Below are positions 44,202 to 52,653 of a DNA stretch of 64,000 bases, piece by piece (position 1 is the stretch's first letter; every line of letters starts with the position of its first letter). Below the pieces are notes generated by a model that worked only from the letters and a program-made list of their open reading frames with translations, was not told where the DNA came from and made no database searches. The translations under genes were made by a program, and so were the position numbers. Source of the DNA: Haoranjiania flava (GTDB lineage: Bacteria > Bacteroidota > Bacteroidia > Chitinophagales > Chitinophagaceae); contig NZ_JAOTPL010000009.1 of assembly GCF_025631005.1 (NCBI RefSeq), positions 65,529 to 129,528 on the forward strand, in the 5' to 3' direction.

Positions 44202-44304
44202 ATGAAATAGCCATAAAGATCAGGAATCTATACCAACCGGGAATGAGTATGGAATCTAAAAATGGTTATTCGATGTGGCAACTGAAAAAATAAATAATAT
44301 ACAC
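44202..44304 (+). repeat. Leader repeat unit 6 (subtype B)
   Basis: A 103-bp unit beginning ATGAAATAG, with core ACCAACCGGGAATGAG. P2 is AGAT/ATCT and P1 AATAGCC/GGTTATT (one G-U pair). It ends in atatacac. It shows that subtypes A and B can lie in one array. Confidence 0.92.
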
Positions 44305-44376
44305 ATAAAATCGCCATAAATATTATGGCGATTTTCCCGGCAACTATCGCAATCCATCAGAAAATAAAATATACAC
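44305..44376 (+). repeat. Leader repeat unit 7 (degenerate, perfect hairpin)
   Basis: A 72-bp partial unit. It begins ATAAAATCGCCATAA and folds back on itself: AAAATCGCCATAA, loop of about 3 nt, TTATGGCGATTTT (44307-44335). The core is lost, but the end aaaatatacac is kept directly before the next gene's ATG. Confidence 0.8.
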
Positions 44377-44880
44377 ATGCAACGTATTCTTCCATTCGCA
44401 GCTTTATTGCTGAGCATTTTTTTAATCTCCTGTGCCGATAATTCTAAAAAGGCATTTGAATTCAGTGAAACTATAACTCAACAGGAGCAGCGCCTGATAC
44501 CAAAGATAGAAACCGCCGAAGCCACACTTGGCCATCTTTTTGAAACAGGCAATAACGATAGCGCCAGGATCGTAAGCGATAACATGGCAGCTGAAGTACA
44601 AAGATCTATTGATACAATCCAGGGCATGAGCCTGCCTGGAGGCATCAAAGGCGGCGCTGAATTTAAACAGGAAAGCCTGAAGTATTTTGAAGGCCTGAAG
44701 GCTGTGTATACCGGCTATTCTAAAGTAAGTGCACAGACAGACACGGCAGCCTACAGGGTTGAAGCAGAAAAATTATTGCAAACCGTGGCAGACAAAGAAA
44801 AGCTTGTACAAGACATTGTAACCGCACAGCAAAAGTTTGCAAAAGACAACGGCTTTAAAGTTGCTGACCCGAAAAACTGA
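44377..44880 (+). CDS. Conserved hypothetical lipoprotein
   Basis: A 167-residue lipoprotein with signal peptide and lipobox LISC (Cys19). The mature part is mostly helical with heptad-like stretches, is acidic, and has no Cys other than the lipidated one. The arrangement resembles small LIC11966-type helical surface lipoproteins, but I cannot assign a function. Its ATG follows repeat unit 7 with no gap, and the putative promoter lies about 290 nt upstream, so its translation is expected to depend on the repeat leader. It is convergent with the ZIP transporter gene (51 bp between stops). Confidence 0.8.
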   Translation: MQRILPFAALLLSIFLISCADNSKKAFEFSETITQQEQRLIPKIETAEATLGHLFETGNNDSARIVSDNMAAEVQRSIDTIQGMSLPGGIKGGAEFKQESLKYFEGLKAVYTGYSKVSAQTDTAAYRVEAEKLLQTVADKEKLVQDIVTAQQKFAKDNGFKVADPKN

Positions 44881-44931
44881 TAATAAGCCTGGTTATTCTT
44901 TTAGCCTGACTATGTATCCGCAGGCGCAACA

Positions 44932-45747
44932 TCAGCCTAAAGATATATCGAGCAGCATCATGGTAGCAAAACCAATCATAGCGCCAATGGTAGACAGGTC
45001 GGTTTCATTACCGCTTTGCGATTCCGGTATCAGTTCTTCCACCACTACAAATATCATAGCGCCCGCAGCAAACGAAAGTGCGTAAGGCAATAAGGGTTCC
45101 ATTGTTGTAACCAGGTATGCGCCTGCAACACCTGCAAGCGGCTCTACCGCTCCGGAAAGTTGCCCGTATTTAAAGGCCTTCCAGCGCCGTATGCCTTCTC
45201 TCCTCAACGGAATAGACACAGCGGCTCCTTCCGGAAAGTTCTGCAATCCAATGCCGATAGCCAGCGCTATAGCGCCCGCCAGCACACCCGTATCCGGGTT
45301 GTTAGCCAATGAACCAAAGGCTACTCCTACGGCCAGCCCTTCGGGAATGTTGTGCAGGGTAATTGCCAGCACCAGCAGCACGCTTCTTTCCCAGGAAGTT
45401 TTTACGCCTTCGGCTTTATCTATGCTCCGGTTGAGGTGCAAATGAGGCAGAATTTTATCTATACCAAATAAAAATGCACCGCCCAGCAGGAAACCCACCA
45501 CGGCAGGCACCCAGGATGTAGTGCCGGACTCTTCAGCCATTTTAATGGCAGGATTGAGCAAAGACCAGAAACTGGCTGCGATCATTACGCCCGCAGCAAA
45601 GCCCAGCATGGCGTTGAGCACTTTCCGGTTGATGGATTTAAAAAAAAATACCATTGACGCGCCTAAAGCAGTTACAAACCACGTGAATAACGTAGCAAAC
45701 AGCGCCAGCAGTACAGGGTGATATTGTAGAAACCATTCCAGGTTCAT
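44932..45747 (-). CDS. ZIP-family divalent metal transporter
   Basis: A 271-residue ZIP transporter with about eight membrane helices. The metal-binding signature in helix IV, LAITLHNIPEGLAVGVAF, is near residues 129-146, and helix V has GLQNFPEGAAVSIPL near 167. A short His-containing loop (LPHLHLNRS) lies between helices III and IV. It imports zinc or other divalent metals across the inner membrane and resembles ZupT and GufA forms. It stands alone on the minus strand. Confidence 0.93.
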   Translation of the reverse strand: MNLEWFLQYHPVLLALFATLFTWFVTALGASMVFFFKSINRKVLNAMLGFAAGVMIAASFWSLLNPAIKMAEESGTTSWVPAVVGFLLGGAFLFGIDKILPHLHLNRSIDKAEGVKTSWERSVLLVLAITLHNIPEGLAVGVAFGSLANNPDTGVLAGAIALAIGIGLQNFPEGAAVSIPLRREGIRRWKAFKYGQLSGAVEPLAGVAGAYLVTTMEPLLPYALSFAAGAMIFVVVEELIPESQSGNETDLSTIGAMIGFATMMLLDISLG

Positions 45748-45849
45748 CTTAATTTTTTGAAGATTGAAAAATAACAGATTGCCTGTTAAATGAGAAAATT
45801 AAAGAGCCTGCCGTCTTACACAGCAGGCTTACAGAATTATAGTTATAAA

Positions 45850-47118
45850 TTATACATCGCTTTTGGCAATGTGCATATCGGGTATCTGGTCTACCTTGTA
45901 TTCGCCTGCATCCAGTTTCTTTTTGGTGACCTCAAATGCATGTAACGTAGTTTCAATATCTTCATCTGTGTGCACAGCAGAAGGTATCAGGCGGTAAATG
46001 ATATGGCCTTTGGGGATCACGGGGTAAACCACAATAGAGGCAAACACGTTAAAGTTTTCGCGAAGGTCCATGCACATGGCGGTTGCCTCTTCCAGGCCGC
46101 CTTTCATGTACACCGGCGTTACAGCCGTGTTGGTATTGCCAATGTCGAAGCCGCGCGCTTTAAGGCCTTCCTGCAATTTAATGGCATTTTGCCAGAGTTT
46201 CTCTTTCAATTCGGGCATAGTCTGCAACATCTCCAGCCTTTTCAGGTTACCTACTACAATCGCCATAGGCAATGATTTGGCAAAGATCTGTGAGCGGATA
46301 TTGTAACGGATATAGTCTATGATGGTTTTATCGCCGGCCACAAAGGCGCCTATGGAAGCCATTGACTTTGCAAATGTTGAGAAATAAAGATCTATGCCGT
46401 CCTGGCAACCCTGCTCCTCTCCTGCGCCTGCGCCGGTTTTACCGAGCGTGCCGAAGCCATGCGCGTCGTCTACCAGCAAACGGAATTCATATTTTTGTTT
46501 TAACGCAACGATTTCTTTAAGCCTTCCCTGGTCGCCTGCCATGCCGAAAATCCCTTCTGAGATTACCAGTATGCCTCCCTGCCCCTGCTTTTCCATCAAA
46601 GCAGTAGCACGTACCATCTGCTTTTCAAAATCATCCATATCATTGTGCTTGAATACAAATTTGTGCCCCAACTGCATGCGCATACCGTCTATGATGCAGG
46701 CATGGCATTCAGCATCATACACAATAATATCGTGCCTGCCGCACACAGCATCAATCAGGCTGGTCATGCCCTGATATCCGTAGTTAAGTAAAATTGCGTC
46801 TTCTTTATTTTCAAATGCAGCAAGTCTTCTTTCGAGTTCTTCGTGGATGGTTGTATTGCCACTCATCATTCTTGCGCCCATCGGGTAGGCCAGTCCCCAG
46901 TCTGCAGTGGCCTGTGTGTCTGTTGCTCTTACTTCCGGGTGGTTTGCCAGGCCTAAGTAGTTGTTCAGGCTCCATACGATCATTTCCTTACCATTGAATT
47001 TCATATTGCTTGAAATCTCTCCTTCTAATCTTGGAAATGAAAAATAACCGTGCGATCTGTCTCTGTGTTCTCCTATAGGTCCATAATTCTTTACGAGCCT
47101 CTCAAAAATATCTGCCAT
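45850..47118 (-). CDS. Alpha-oxoamine synthase family enzyme, possible serine palmitoyltransferase
   Basis: A 422-residue PLP enzyme that condenses an amino acid with an acyl-CoA. The motifs are NNYLGLANHPEV near residue 52, MMSGNTTIHEELE near 85, NYGYQGM near 111, ECHACIIDGM near 137, LVDDAHGFGTLG near 219 and the PLP Lys in TFAKSMASIGAF near 255. It could be serine palmitoyltransferase (sphingolipids, common in Bacteroidota), 8-amino-7-oxononanoate synthase or 2-amino-3-ketobutyrate ligase. With no biotin genes nearby and an N-terminal extension of some 30 residues, the sphingolipid role is preferred but unproven. A -7 box TATTTTTG (47145-47138) lies 19 nt upstream. Confidence 0.75.
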   Translation of the reverse strand: MADIFERLVKNYGPIGEHRDRSHGYFSFPRLEGEISSNMKFNGKEMIVWSLNNYLGLANHPEVRATDTQATADWGLAYPMGARMMSGNTTIHEELERRLAAFENKEDAILLNYGYQGMTSLIDAVCGRHDIIVYDAECHACIIDGMRMQLGHKFVFKHNDMDDFEKQMVRATALMEKQGQGGILVISEGIFGMAGDQGRLKEIVALKQKYEFRLLVDDAHGFGTLGKTGAGAGEEQGCQDGIDLYFSTFAKSMASIGAFVAGDKTIIDYIRYNIRSQIFAKSLPMAIVVGNLKRLEMLQTMPELKEKLWQNAIKLQEGLKARGFDIGNTNTAVTPVYMKGGLEEATAMCMDLRENFNVFASIVVYPVIPKGHIIYRLIPSAVHTDEDIETTLHAFEVTKKKLDAGEYKVDQIPDMHIAKSDV

Positions 47119-47137
47119 AGTTAGTAAAATTTACCCG

Positions 47138-47145
47138 CAAAAATA
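47138..47145 (-). promoter_or_regulatory. -7 box of the alpha-oxoamine synthase gene
   Basis: TATTTTTG on the minus strand, full TAnnTTTG match, 19 nt before the ATG. Confidence 0.4.
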
Positions 47146-47183
47146 TAACTAAAATGGCTATATAAAAAAACGATGTTTGTAAA

Positions 47184-47816
47184 TTAATTGAGTGAAAAAT
47201 TGTCGAGGCTGAAACCTTTTTGTTTCATAACATCACTGATGATTACAGAGTTTTCTATAAGCGGCACTACCTTCATCAGGTGCTGGCGAATATACTCCAG
47301 GCGCTGATCTTCTTTCAAAAGCGACATGAACGCTATCTTCTGGTCTAAGGTAAAGCCTGCAAAATCAGCAATGTCGTAGCTGAGCGAAGAATCAGAATTT
47401 CCCTCTACGGGATAAGCCATATTGGACAGGTCAAATAACCGCTGTAATAAAATATTAGTGCTGTTAAACAATGCAGGCTGCGGCCGGCGGTCGTTGTGCG
47501 GATATTTTACAATTGCGCCCTGGTACAGCTTATCGGGCATGGCTTCTATTATTTCCAAAGTATGAAAAATCTTTTCGCCACGCACACTTATCTGCATCCT
47601 GCCGTCTTCAAATACATTTCTTATCTGACTGATGGACACAAGCATACCGATATTTTCCAGGTTGCCTTTGGCGATCATAGGGATGCCGAATGGCTTTTTA
47701 GTAGAAATACAATCATTGATCAATTGCTTGTAACGGTCTTCAAAAATATTTAAAGCCATAACCTTTCCGGGATACGGAGCTACGGACAGCGGGAATATGG
47801 GTATAAAGTTCATCAT
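47184..47816 (-). CDS. Lon substrate-binding-domain protein (LON N-terminal domain only)
   Basis: A 210-residue protein made of the Lon N-terminal (substrate-binding) domain alone: FIPIFPLSVAPYPGKVMALNIFEDRYKQLIND at about 4-35 (given in two parts: FPLSVAPYPGK and LNIFEDRYKQL), GIPMIAKG and VFEDGRMQISVRGEKIF. The ATPase and protease parts of Lon are absent. Such stand-alone proteins are common; their role is unclear, perhaps substrate recognition. It lies 11 bp downstream of fmt on the same strand. Confidence 0.85.
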   Translation of the reverse strand: MMNFIPIFPLSVAPYPGKVMALNIFEDRYKQLINDCISTKKPFGIPMIAKGNLENIGMLVSISQIRNVFEDGRMQISVRGEKIFHTLEIIEAMPDKLYQGAIVKYPHNDRRPQPALFNSTNILLQRLFDLSNMAYPVEGNSDSSLSYDIADFAGFTLDQKIAFMSLLKEDQRLEYIRQHLMKVVPLIENSVIISDVMKQKGFSLDNFSLN

Positions 47817-47827
47817 TGCATAAAAAT

Positions 47828-48769
47828 TTAATCGTACAAACTGTCGAACCTGTGCCCTCTCAGGAAGTCAGCTACCTGCATGCGTTTCTTCCCTTCGAGC
47901 TGCAATTCCTTTACATTCAGAAAACCATCCCTGCAGGCAAATTTCAGGTAAGTTTTCCCGTCTGTAAAAAATTCGCCGGGCGTGTGGTTGTGTGCTTCTG
48001 TTTCCGGTACTGATACATATATTTTTACTAATTTTTCCTGCAAATAGGTAAACGCTGCCGGAAAGGGCGATAAACCACGAACCAGGTTATGTATAGATGC
48101 CGCGGTATCTTCAAAGTTTATTTTACAGGTCTCTTTGTAAAGCTTAGGTGCGGTTTTTAACTGCCTGCCTTCCATAGTTTGCACAGATTCCACGATATTG
48201 CCTGCAGCTATTGCTTCTACGGTTTTTACAACCAGCCTGCCGCCGATGTCTTTCATTTTATCGTGCAATGTGCCTGCATTGTCTTCCGGCAAAACAGCTA
48301 CTTTTTCCTGTAATAAAATATTGCCCGTATCAATCTCATGCCTGAGTTTAAATGTGGTGAGTCCTGTCTCTGTTTCGCCGTTGATTATGGCCCAGTTGAT
48401 GGGCGCTGCACCCCGGTATTGCGGCAGTAAAGAAGCATGTAAATTCACTGTGCCCAGGCGTGGCATGTTCCACACAGCTTTCGGCAGCATGCGGAAAGCA
48501 ACCACGATCTGCAGGTCGGCATTCAGGTCTTGCAACATTTCAAGAAAACCCGGGTCGCGGAGCTTTTCGGGCTGCAATAGCGGTATGTTTTTTTCTGATG
48601 CATACTTTTTCACAGCGCTGGCTGTAAGCTTCATGCCTCTGCCGGCAGGCTTATCGGGCGCAGTAACTACACCCACAATATTGGCTCCTGCATTTACCAA
48701 TGCTTTCAGTGAGGCCACCGCAAATTCGGGCGTCCCTAAAAATACTATCCTGAGATCTTTAAAATCCAT
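47828..48769 (-). CDS. fmt: Methionyl-tRNA formyltransferase
   Basis: A 313-residue formyltransferase that formylates initiator Met-tRNA. The N-terminal Rossmann-like domain has RIVFLGTPEFAVASL at the start, and the catalytic loop SLLPQYRGAAPINWAI near residues 113-128 includes the conserved Asn-His-like region (NLHASLLP). The C-terminal OB-like domain follows from about 205 with GLSPFPAAFTYL. Normal length. Preceded by a terminator that separates it from the upstream membrane protein gene. Confidence 0.97.
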   Translation of the reverse strand: MDFKDLRIVFLGTPEFAVASLKALVNAGANIVGVVTAPDKPAGRGMKLTASAVKKYASEKNIPLLQPEKLRDPGFLEMLQDLNADLQIVVAFRMLPKAVWNMPRLGTVNLHASLLPQYRGAAPINWAIINGETETGLTTFKLRHEIDTGNILLQEKVAVLPEDNAGTLHDKMKDIGGRLVVKTVEAIAAGNIVESVQTMEGRQLKTAPKLYKETCKINFEDTAASIHNLVRGLSPFPAAFTYLQEKLVKIYVSVPETEAHNHTPGEFFTDGKTYLKFACRDGFLNVKELQLEGKKRMQVADFLRGHRFDSLYD

Positions 48770-48792
48770 AACATTCTTTCATTTAATTAAAC

Positions 48793-48827
48793 AAAAAAGG
48801 TTCCAAAACCATCTTGAAACCTTTTTT
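48793..48827 (-). terminator. Rho-independent terminator
   Basis: AAAAAAGGTT and AACCTTTTTT pair around 15 nt. On the minus strand it follows the membrane protein gene (48838-49302) and ends in a T run. Confidence 0.75.
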
Positions 48828-48837
48828 CAAATTTTTC

Positions 48838-49302
48838 CTACATGCCCGGGAATAAAGGCCGCGCGATCCCGTCGGCTCTGAAGGGCCAGGGAACAACAGC
48901 CAGTATCAATACCAGCGCCAGCAAAAACATCAGCGCTGCTTTTTTATGCTTTTGGGTATCGGAAATATTTTTTTTATACACACCATAGCCGATGGTAATA
49001 AGCACAATGGCAATGATCATGGCAAGCGGATGCTCCACAAGGAAGAAGCGCAGCGTGGAATTTTTCATTACGCTTTCACCTGCTGGTACATTGGTCCAGG
49101 AAAAACGGTTGCCCAGTATCACCTGGTACAGGCCTATCAGCAAGGTAAGGTGTGCTGCGATCATGGTAAATAAACCAATATTTTTATGTGCTTTGGTAAA
49201 TGGTTTATTGGCGTCGGCATAGTTTTTAAAAATGCCTATCAACAATAAAATAAAAATTACCCAGCGAAGAATGTTGTGTAAATGTAATAAGCCTGTTTCC
49301 AT
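48838..49302 (-). CDS. Four-helix membrane protein with conserved histidines
   Basis: A 154-residue membrane protein (start METGLLHLHNILRW at 49302). Four hydrophobic helices lie at about 11-27, 44-63, 88-108 and 118-137. Histidines occur at helix ends (HLHNILRW, KAHKNIGLF, AAHLTLL, EHPLAM), a pattern like cytochrome-b561-type haem proteins, and the family is often labelled cytochrome b-like in Bacteroidota; haem binding is not shown. The -7 box TAGGTTTG (49331-49324) lies 21 nt upstream. Confidence 0.72.
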   Translation of the reverse strand: METGLLHLHNILRWVIFILLLIGIFKNYADANKPFTKAHKNIGLFTMIAAHLTLLIGLYQVILGNRFSWTNVPAGESVMKNSTLRFFLVEHPLAMIIAIVLITIGYGVYKKNISDTQKHKKAALMFLLALVLILAVVPWPFRADGIARPLFPGM

Positions 49303-49367
49303 AAGTATAGTTTTTAGTTTGCGCAAACCTACTGAAATTTTATTAGTTGGTAAAATTGGCAGTTGTA

Positions 49368-49397
49368 TTGCCTGTGCGTATTATTTGATTATATTTG
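49368..49397 (+). promoter_or_regulatory. Promoter of the thioredoxin-like lipoprotein gene
   Basis: TTG (49368-49370), 19 nt, TATATTTG (49390-49397): full match. It overlaps an in-frame ATG at 49395, which rules out that start and fixes the ATG at 49413. Confidence 0.7.
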
Positions 49398-49412
49398 GAC
49401 AAATATGCTCCT

Positions 49413-50888
49413 ATGTACAAGATCATATGCCTGCTCACAATAATCACCATAGTTGTAACAGGGTGCAAACCGAAGAATATTTTCTACCAGTCAAAAAATA
49501 TACAAAATGAAAAGCATGCTGTATACATAGCTTTCGATTCTTCTGTTTTTGCACCGAGTGCATTCTGGGGTGGTAAAGCACCATTGCTTGATTTTCAGTA
49601 CTATGATAGCAGAACGCACAACTATGCTACAATTCCTGTAAGTAAAACAAAGCAAACCAAGATCTATATTGAAAACCCGGTATTTCTCCATCTTGACCCT
49701 TATGCATATATGCTTTCACCGCGCAATTCATATCTTATAAAAATGAATAGCGAAACCGGAGACATATATATTACCGGAAAGAATAAGGCAGCCTTTACAG
49801 AAACAAACTTTCAGGATAATTTCTTATTGATTACCAGGGAAAAAACCAATAAGAGAATGGCTGTATCAAGGACGTACATTGACACCTCAATGTCTGCTGA
49901 ACAAATACGCCAGATGTATGCAAAAGTGCTACAATCCGCTGAAGAATTAAATAGCTATAAGCAAAGCGTATTTGACAGCCTGAGTAATGTTATAAAGCCC
50001 TCTACGGCATTTTTGCAAACAGCTAAGAATAAATTTTTATCTGATTTCTCTGGTGAATATTATTGGTTGGGTTCTAACAGGGAAGCACTGGTAATACATA
50101 ATATCTATGAACAAATGATCCGAAATTTCATAAATAAAAGAATCAACACCATGACTGATGAAGAAGTTTTCTACAACAGGTCTACGTTAGAAGATATTCT
50201 CACACATGGACTTTTTTATAATAGGAATAACAACCCCGATTTTAGTAACCTGCAAACAGAAGAAGTGATAATAGAGCAACTTGATATGGTTACAAATTAT
50301 TTTTATGGTGCAGCGAAAGATTACCTTATTGGTTTCTCAATAAATAGATTGATTGAAAGAGATTCAAAATATCTTGAACAGAACCGTCACAGGTATTTAT
50401 CTAAAATTAAAAATAAATTTATCAGGAAAAATCTCCAAAGAAAATATTATGCGTATAAGACAGGTGCATTAGCTAATGATATCTTGTATGACATTAATGA
50501 AAATGAACACAACTTCAATAATGTTTTGAAAGGCTACCAGGGAACCCTTTTGCTGGTAGATGTGTGGGCAAGCTGGTGCGCCCCTTGCCTTCAGGAGAAT
50601 AAATATCTTGACACACTTAAGGAGACACTCAAAAATGAAAAAATAAAATTCCTGCATTTATCTACTGATAAGACAGCCTCCTCCTGGAAAAAATCTGTAG
50701 TAAACTATGGAAATAATCAGGCTGTTCATTTCAGGCTATCAAACCACGCCAGGTTTAAAAAACAGCTTGATATAAAAAACATACCAAGGTTTATCCTCTA
50801 CGATGATAAGGGCGCTATTATTGACGACATCGCTCCTTTCCCTTCCGATAATGATAAACTATATAAATTAATAAAGCAACATTTATGA
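49413..50888 (+). CDS. Lipoprotein with C-terminal thioredoxin-like (TlpA/ResA) domain
   Basis: A 491-residue lipoprotein: signal peptide with lipobox IVVTGC (Cys18), a long middle part without a recognised domain (about 30-345), and a thioredoxin-like domain from about 355 with VDVWASWCAPCLQEN (redox CxxC) and NIPRFILYDDKG (cis-Pro loop). Many Bacteroidota proteins of this type reduce periplasmic disulfides. The middle part is longer than in ResA and rich in Asn, Tyr and Lys, unlike its GC-richer neighbours. The rmuC gene follows after 57 bp. Confidence 0.88.
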   Translation: MYKIICLLTIITIVVTGCKPKNIFYQSKNIQNEKHAVYIAFDSSVFAPSAFWGGKAPLLDFQYYDSRTHNYATIPVSKTKQTKIYIENPVFLHLDPYAYMLSPRNSYLIKMNSETGDIYITGKNKAAFTETNFQDNFLLITREKTNKRMAVSRTYIDTSMSAEQIRQMYAKVLQSAEELNSYKQSVFDSLSNVIKPSTAFLQTAKNKFLSDFSGEYYWLGSNREALVIHNIYEQMIRNFINKRINTMTDEEVFYNRSTLEDILTHGLFYNRNNNPDFSNLQTEEVIIEQLDMVTNYFYGAAKDYLIGFSINRLIERDSKYLEQNRHRYLSKIKNKFIRKNLQRKYYAYKTGALANDILYDINENEHNFNNVLKGYQGTLLLVDVWASWCAPCLQENKYLDTLKETLKNEKIKFLHLSTDKTASSWKKSVVNYGNNQAVHFRLSNHARFKKQLDIKNIPRFILYDDKGAIIDDIAPFPSDNDKLYKLIKQHL

Positions 50889-50945
50889 CCCTGAAGCAGG
50901 AGCAATGTTGTCAAAATCCATAATTTCGTACATCATCCACTCACT

Positions 50946-52379
50946 ATGACATTAACCGAAATACTATTGATTATAGCGCTGCTGATGCTGGCAGCAAACA
51001 TACTGCTTACATTGCTGCGGCAGCCGGGCAGCAATACAGATGCGCTGAAAGCAGAAATGATCCGAACCTATGCTGACGTATCAAAAATAGATCCGCTAAT
51101 CAGGTCAGAATTCTCCGGCAACAGGCAGGAGATACTGAAAAGCACCCGGGAGGCAAGACAGGAACTTAATGCATCGCTCAGAGACTTTTCAGAAAAACTT
51201 ACCGGCGACACAAAAGCTAACAGGACGGAACTGGTGGCAGGCTTAAAATCTTTTGAAGCGCAGTTCACAGCCAACGTAAAAGATTTTAATGAACTGCAGC
51301 GTGTAAAATTCAATGACCTGCTCATTAAACAGGAACAAATAAAAAATGAAACGGAAGCCAAGCTGGAAAAAATCCGTGAGACCGTAGAAAATAAACTGCG
51401 CATATTGCAGGAAGATAATGCCAAAAAGCTGGATGAGATGCGCAATACGGTTGATGAAAAACTGCAAACCACACTGGAAAAACGGTTTACAGATTCTTTT
51501 AAGATCATCAGTGAAAGATTGGAACTGGTGCACAAAGGACTGGGAGAAATGCAGACCCTGGCCAGCAGTGTGGGCGACATAAAAAAAGTAATGAGCAATG
51601 TAAAATCCCGTGGCATCCTTGGCGAGTACCAGCTTGCCAATATCCTGGAAGACCTGCTCACCAATGAACAATACGAAAGAAATGTAAAGACAAAAGCCGG
51701 AAGCGGGGCCATTGTTGAGTTTGCAATAAAGCTTCCCAACAACAACTATGAAGAGAAAACTTTATGGCTGCCTATAGACTCTAAATTCCCGAAGGAAGAC
51801 TATGAAGCGCTGGTAGATGCTTACGACGATGCAGATGTAAACAGGATCAATGATCTGAAGAGATCATTTAAACTGTCTATCCTAAAAAATGCACGCGACA
51901 TCAAAGAAAAATATATAGACCCGCCGAACACCACCGAATACGGCATTATGTTCCTGCCCTTTGAAAGCTTATACGCTGAGGTATTGCGGACACCGGGCCT
52001 CTTTGAACAGGTACAGAAAGATTATAAGATCACCATCACCGGGCCAACCACATTGAGCGCGCTGCTAAGCAGTTTACAGATGGGCTTCAGAACGCTGGCC
52101 ATAGAAAAAAGGAGCAGCGAGGTGTGGGATATTTTAGGCGTGGTGAAAACGGAATTCGGCAAGTTTGGCACTGTGCTGGAAAAAACAAAACGAAAACTGC
52201 AGGAAGCTACCAACACTATAGACCAGGCCGGTGTGCGTAGTCGCGCTATAGAAAGGCAGTTGCGAAAAGTGCAGCAGTTGCCCGCACCCGAAATGCAACA
52301 ACAGATAGAAACCGAGCTCAATGAAAGCAGCCTGGAAGACAGTATTGAAAATATATTGTTTAATGAAGAAGGAGATTAG
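50946..52379 (+). CDS. rmuC: DNA recombination protein RmuC
   Basis: A 477-residue RmuC-family protein. An N-terminal membrane helix (about 4-23) is followed by a long coiled coil (about 35-200, with repeated Glu/Lys/Leu heptads) and the RmuC nuclease-like domain from about 215, with SRGILGEYQLANIL, VEFAIKLP, LWLPIDSKFP and TEYGIMFLPFESLYAE. In E. coli it limits inversions at short inverted repeats. It shows no fusion or truncation. Confidence 0.94.
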   Translation: MTLTEILLIIALLMLAANILLTLLRQPGSNTDALKAEMIRTYADVSKIDPLIRSEFSGNRQEILKSTREARQELNASLRDFSEKLTGDTKANRTELVAGLKSFEAQFTANVKDFNELQRVKFNDLLIKQEQIKNETEAKLEKIRETVENKLRILQEDNAKKLDEMRNTVDEKLQTTLEKRFTDSFKIISERLELVHKGLGEMQTLASSVGDIKKVMSNVKSRGILGEYQLANILEDLLTNEQYERNVKTKAGSGAIVEFAIKLPNNNYEEKTLWLPIDSKFPKEDYEALVDAYDDADVNRINDLKRSFKLSILKNARDIKEKYIDPPNTTEYGIMFLPFESLYAEVLRTPGLFEQVQKDYKITITGPTTLSALLSSLQMGFRTLAIEKRSSEVWDILGVVKTEFGKFGTVLEKTKRKLQEATNTIDQAGVRSRAIERQLRKVQQLPAPEMQQQIETELNESSLEDSIENILFNEEGD

Positions 52380-52383
52380 TAAG

Positions 52384-52464
52384 TAATGGAAAGTGGAAAA
52401 TGGAGAGTGGAGGGTGGAAAGTGGAAAATGGAGATTGGAGGGTGGAGAGTGGAGTAAAGTGAGG
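52384..52464. repeat. Purine-rich degenerate tandem repeat
   Basis: About 80 bp of imperfect gtggaaa/atggaga units directly after rmuC. Strongly strand-asymmetric (G and A only on +). Non-coding. The rest of 52465-52653 shows nothing I can name. Confidence 0.75.
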
Positions 52465-52653
52465 TTAGGCCTTGTGGTTTAAAAATTCCGTTCAGGCAAC
52501 AAACACATAAATAATGAAATGCCTTAGTTATTACTAACAAATAACCAAGGTCACTGAGAGTATTGACAATCCTTGCGCACCTACCTGGTGGTTTAAAAAA
52601 ATTTTCTTATACAATAAGCGAAAAAACACGACACAGCAGCTAAAATCTCCCGC

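Noticed and set aside
48198..48881. 227-codon + strand frame opposite fmt
   Set aside because: Ser/Pro/Thr-rich antisense frame of fmt; it crosses a terminator.
51068..51745. 225-codon - strand frame opposite rmuC
   Set aside because: Ser/Leu/Phe-rich antisense of the coiled-coil region of rmuC, where long mirror frames are expected.
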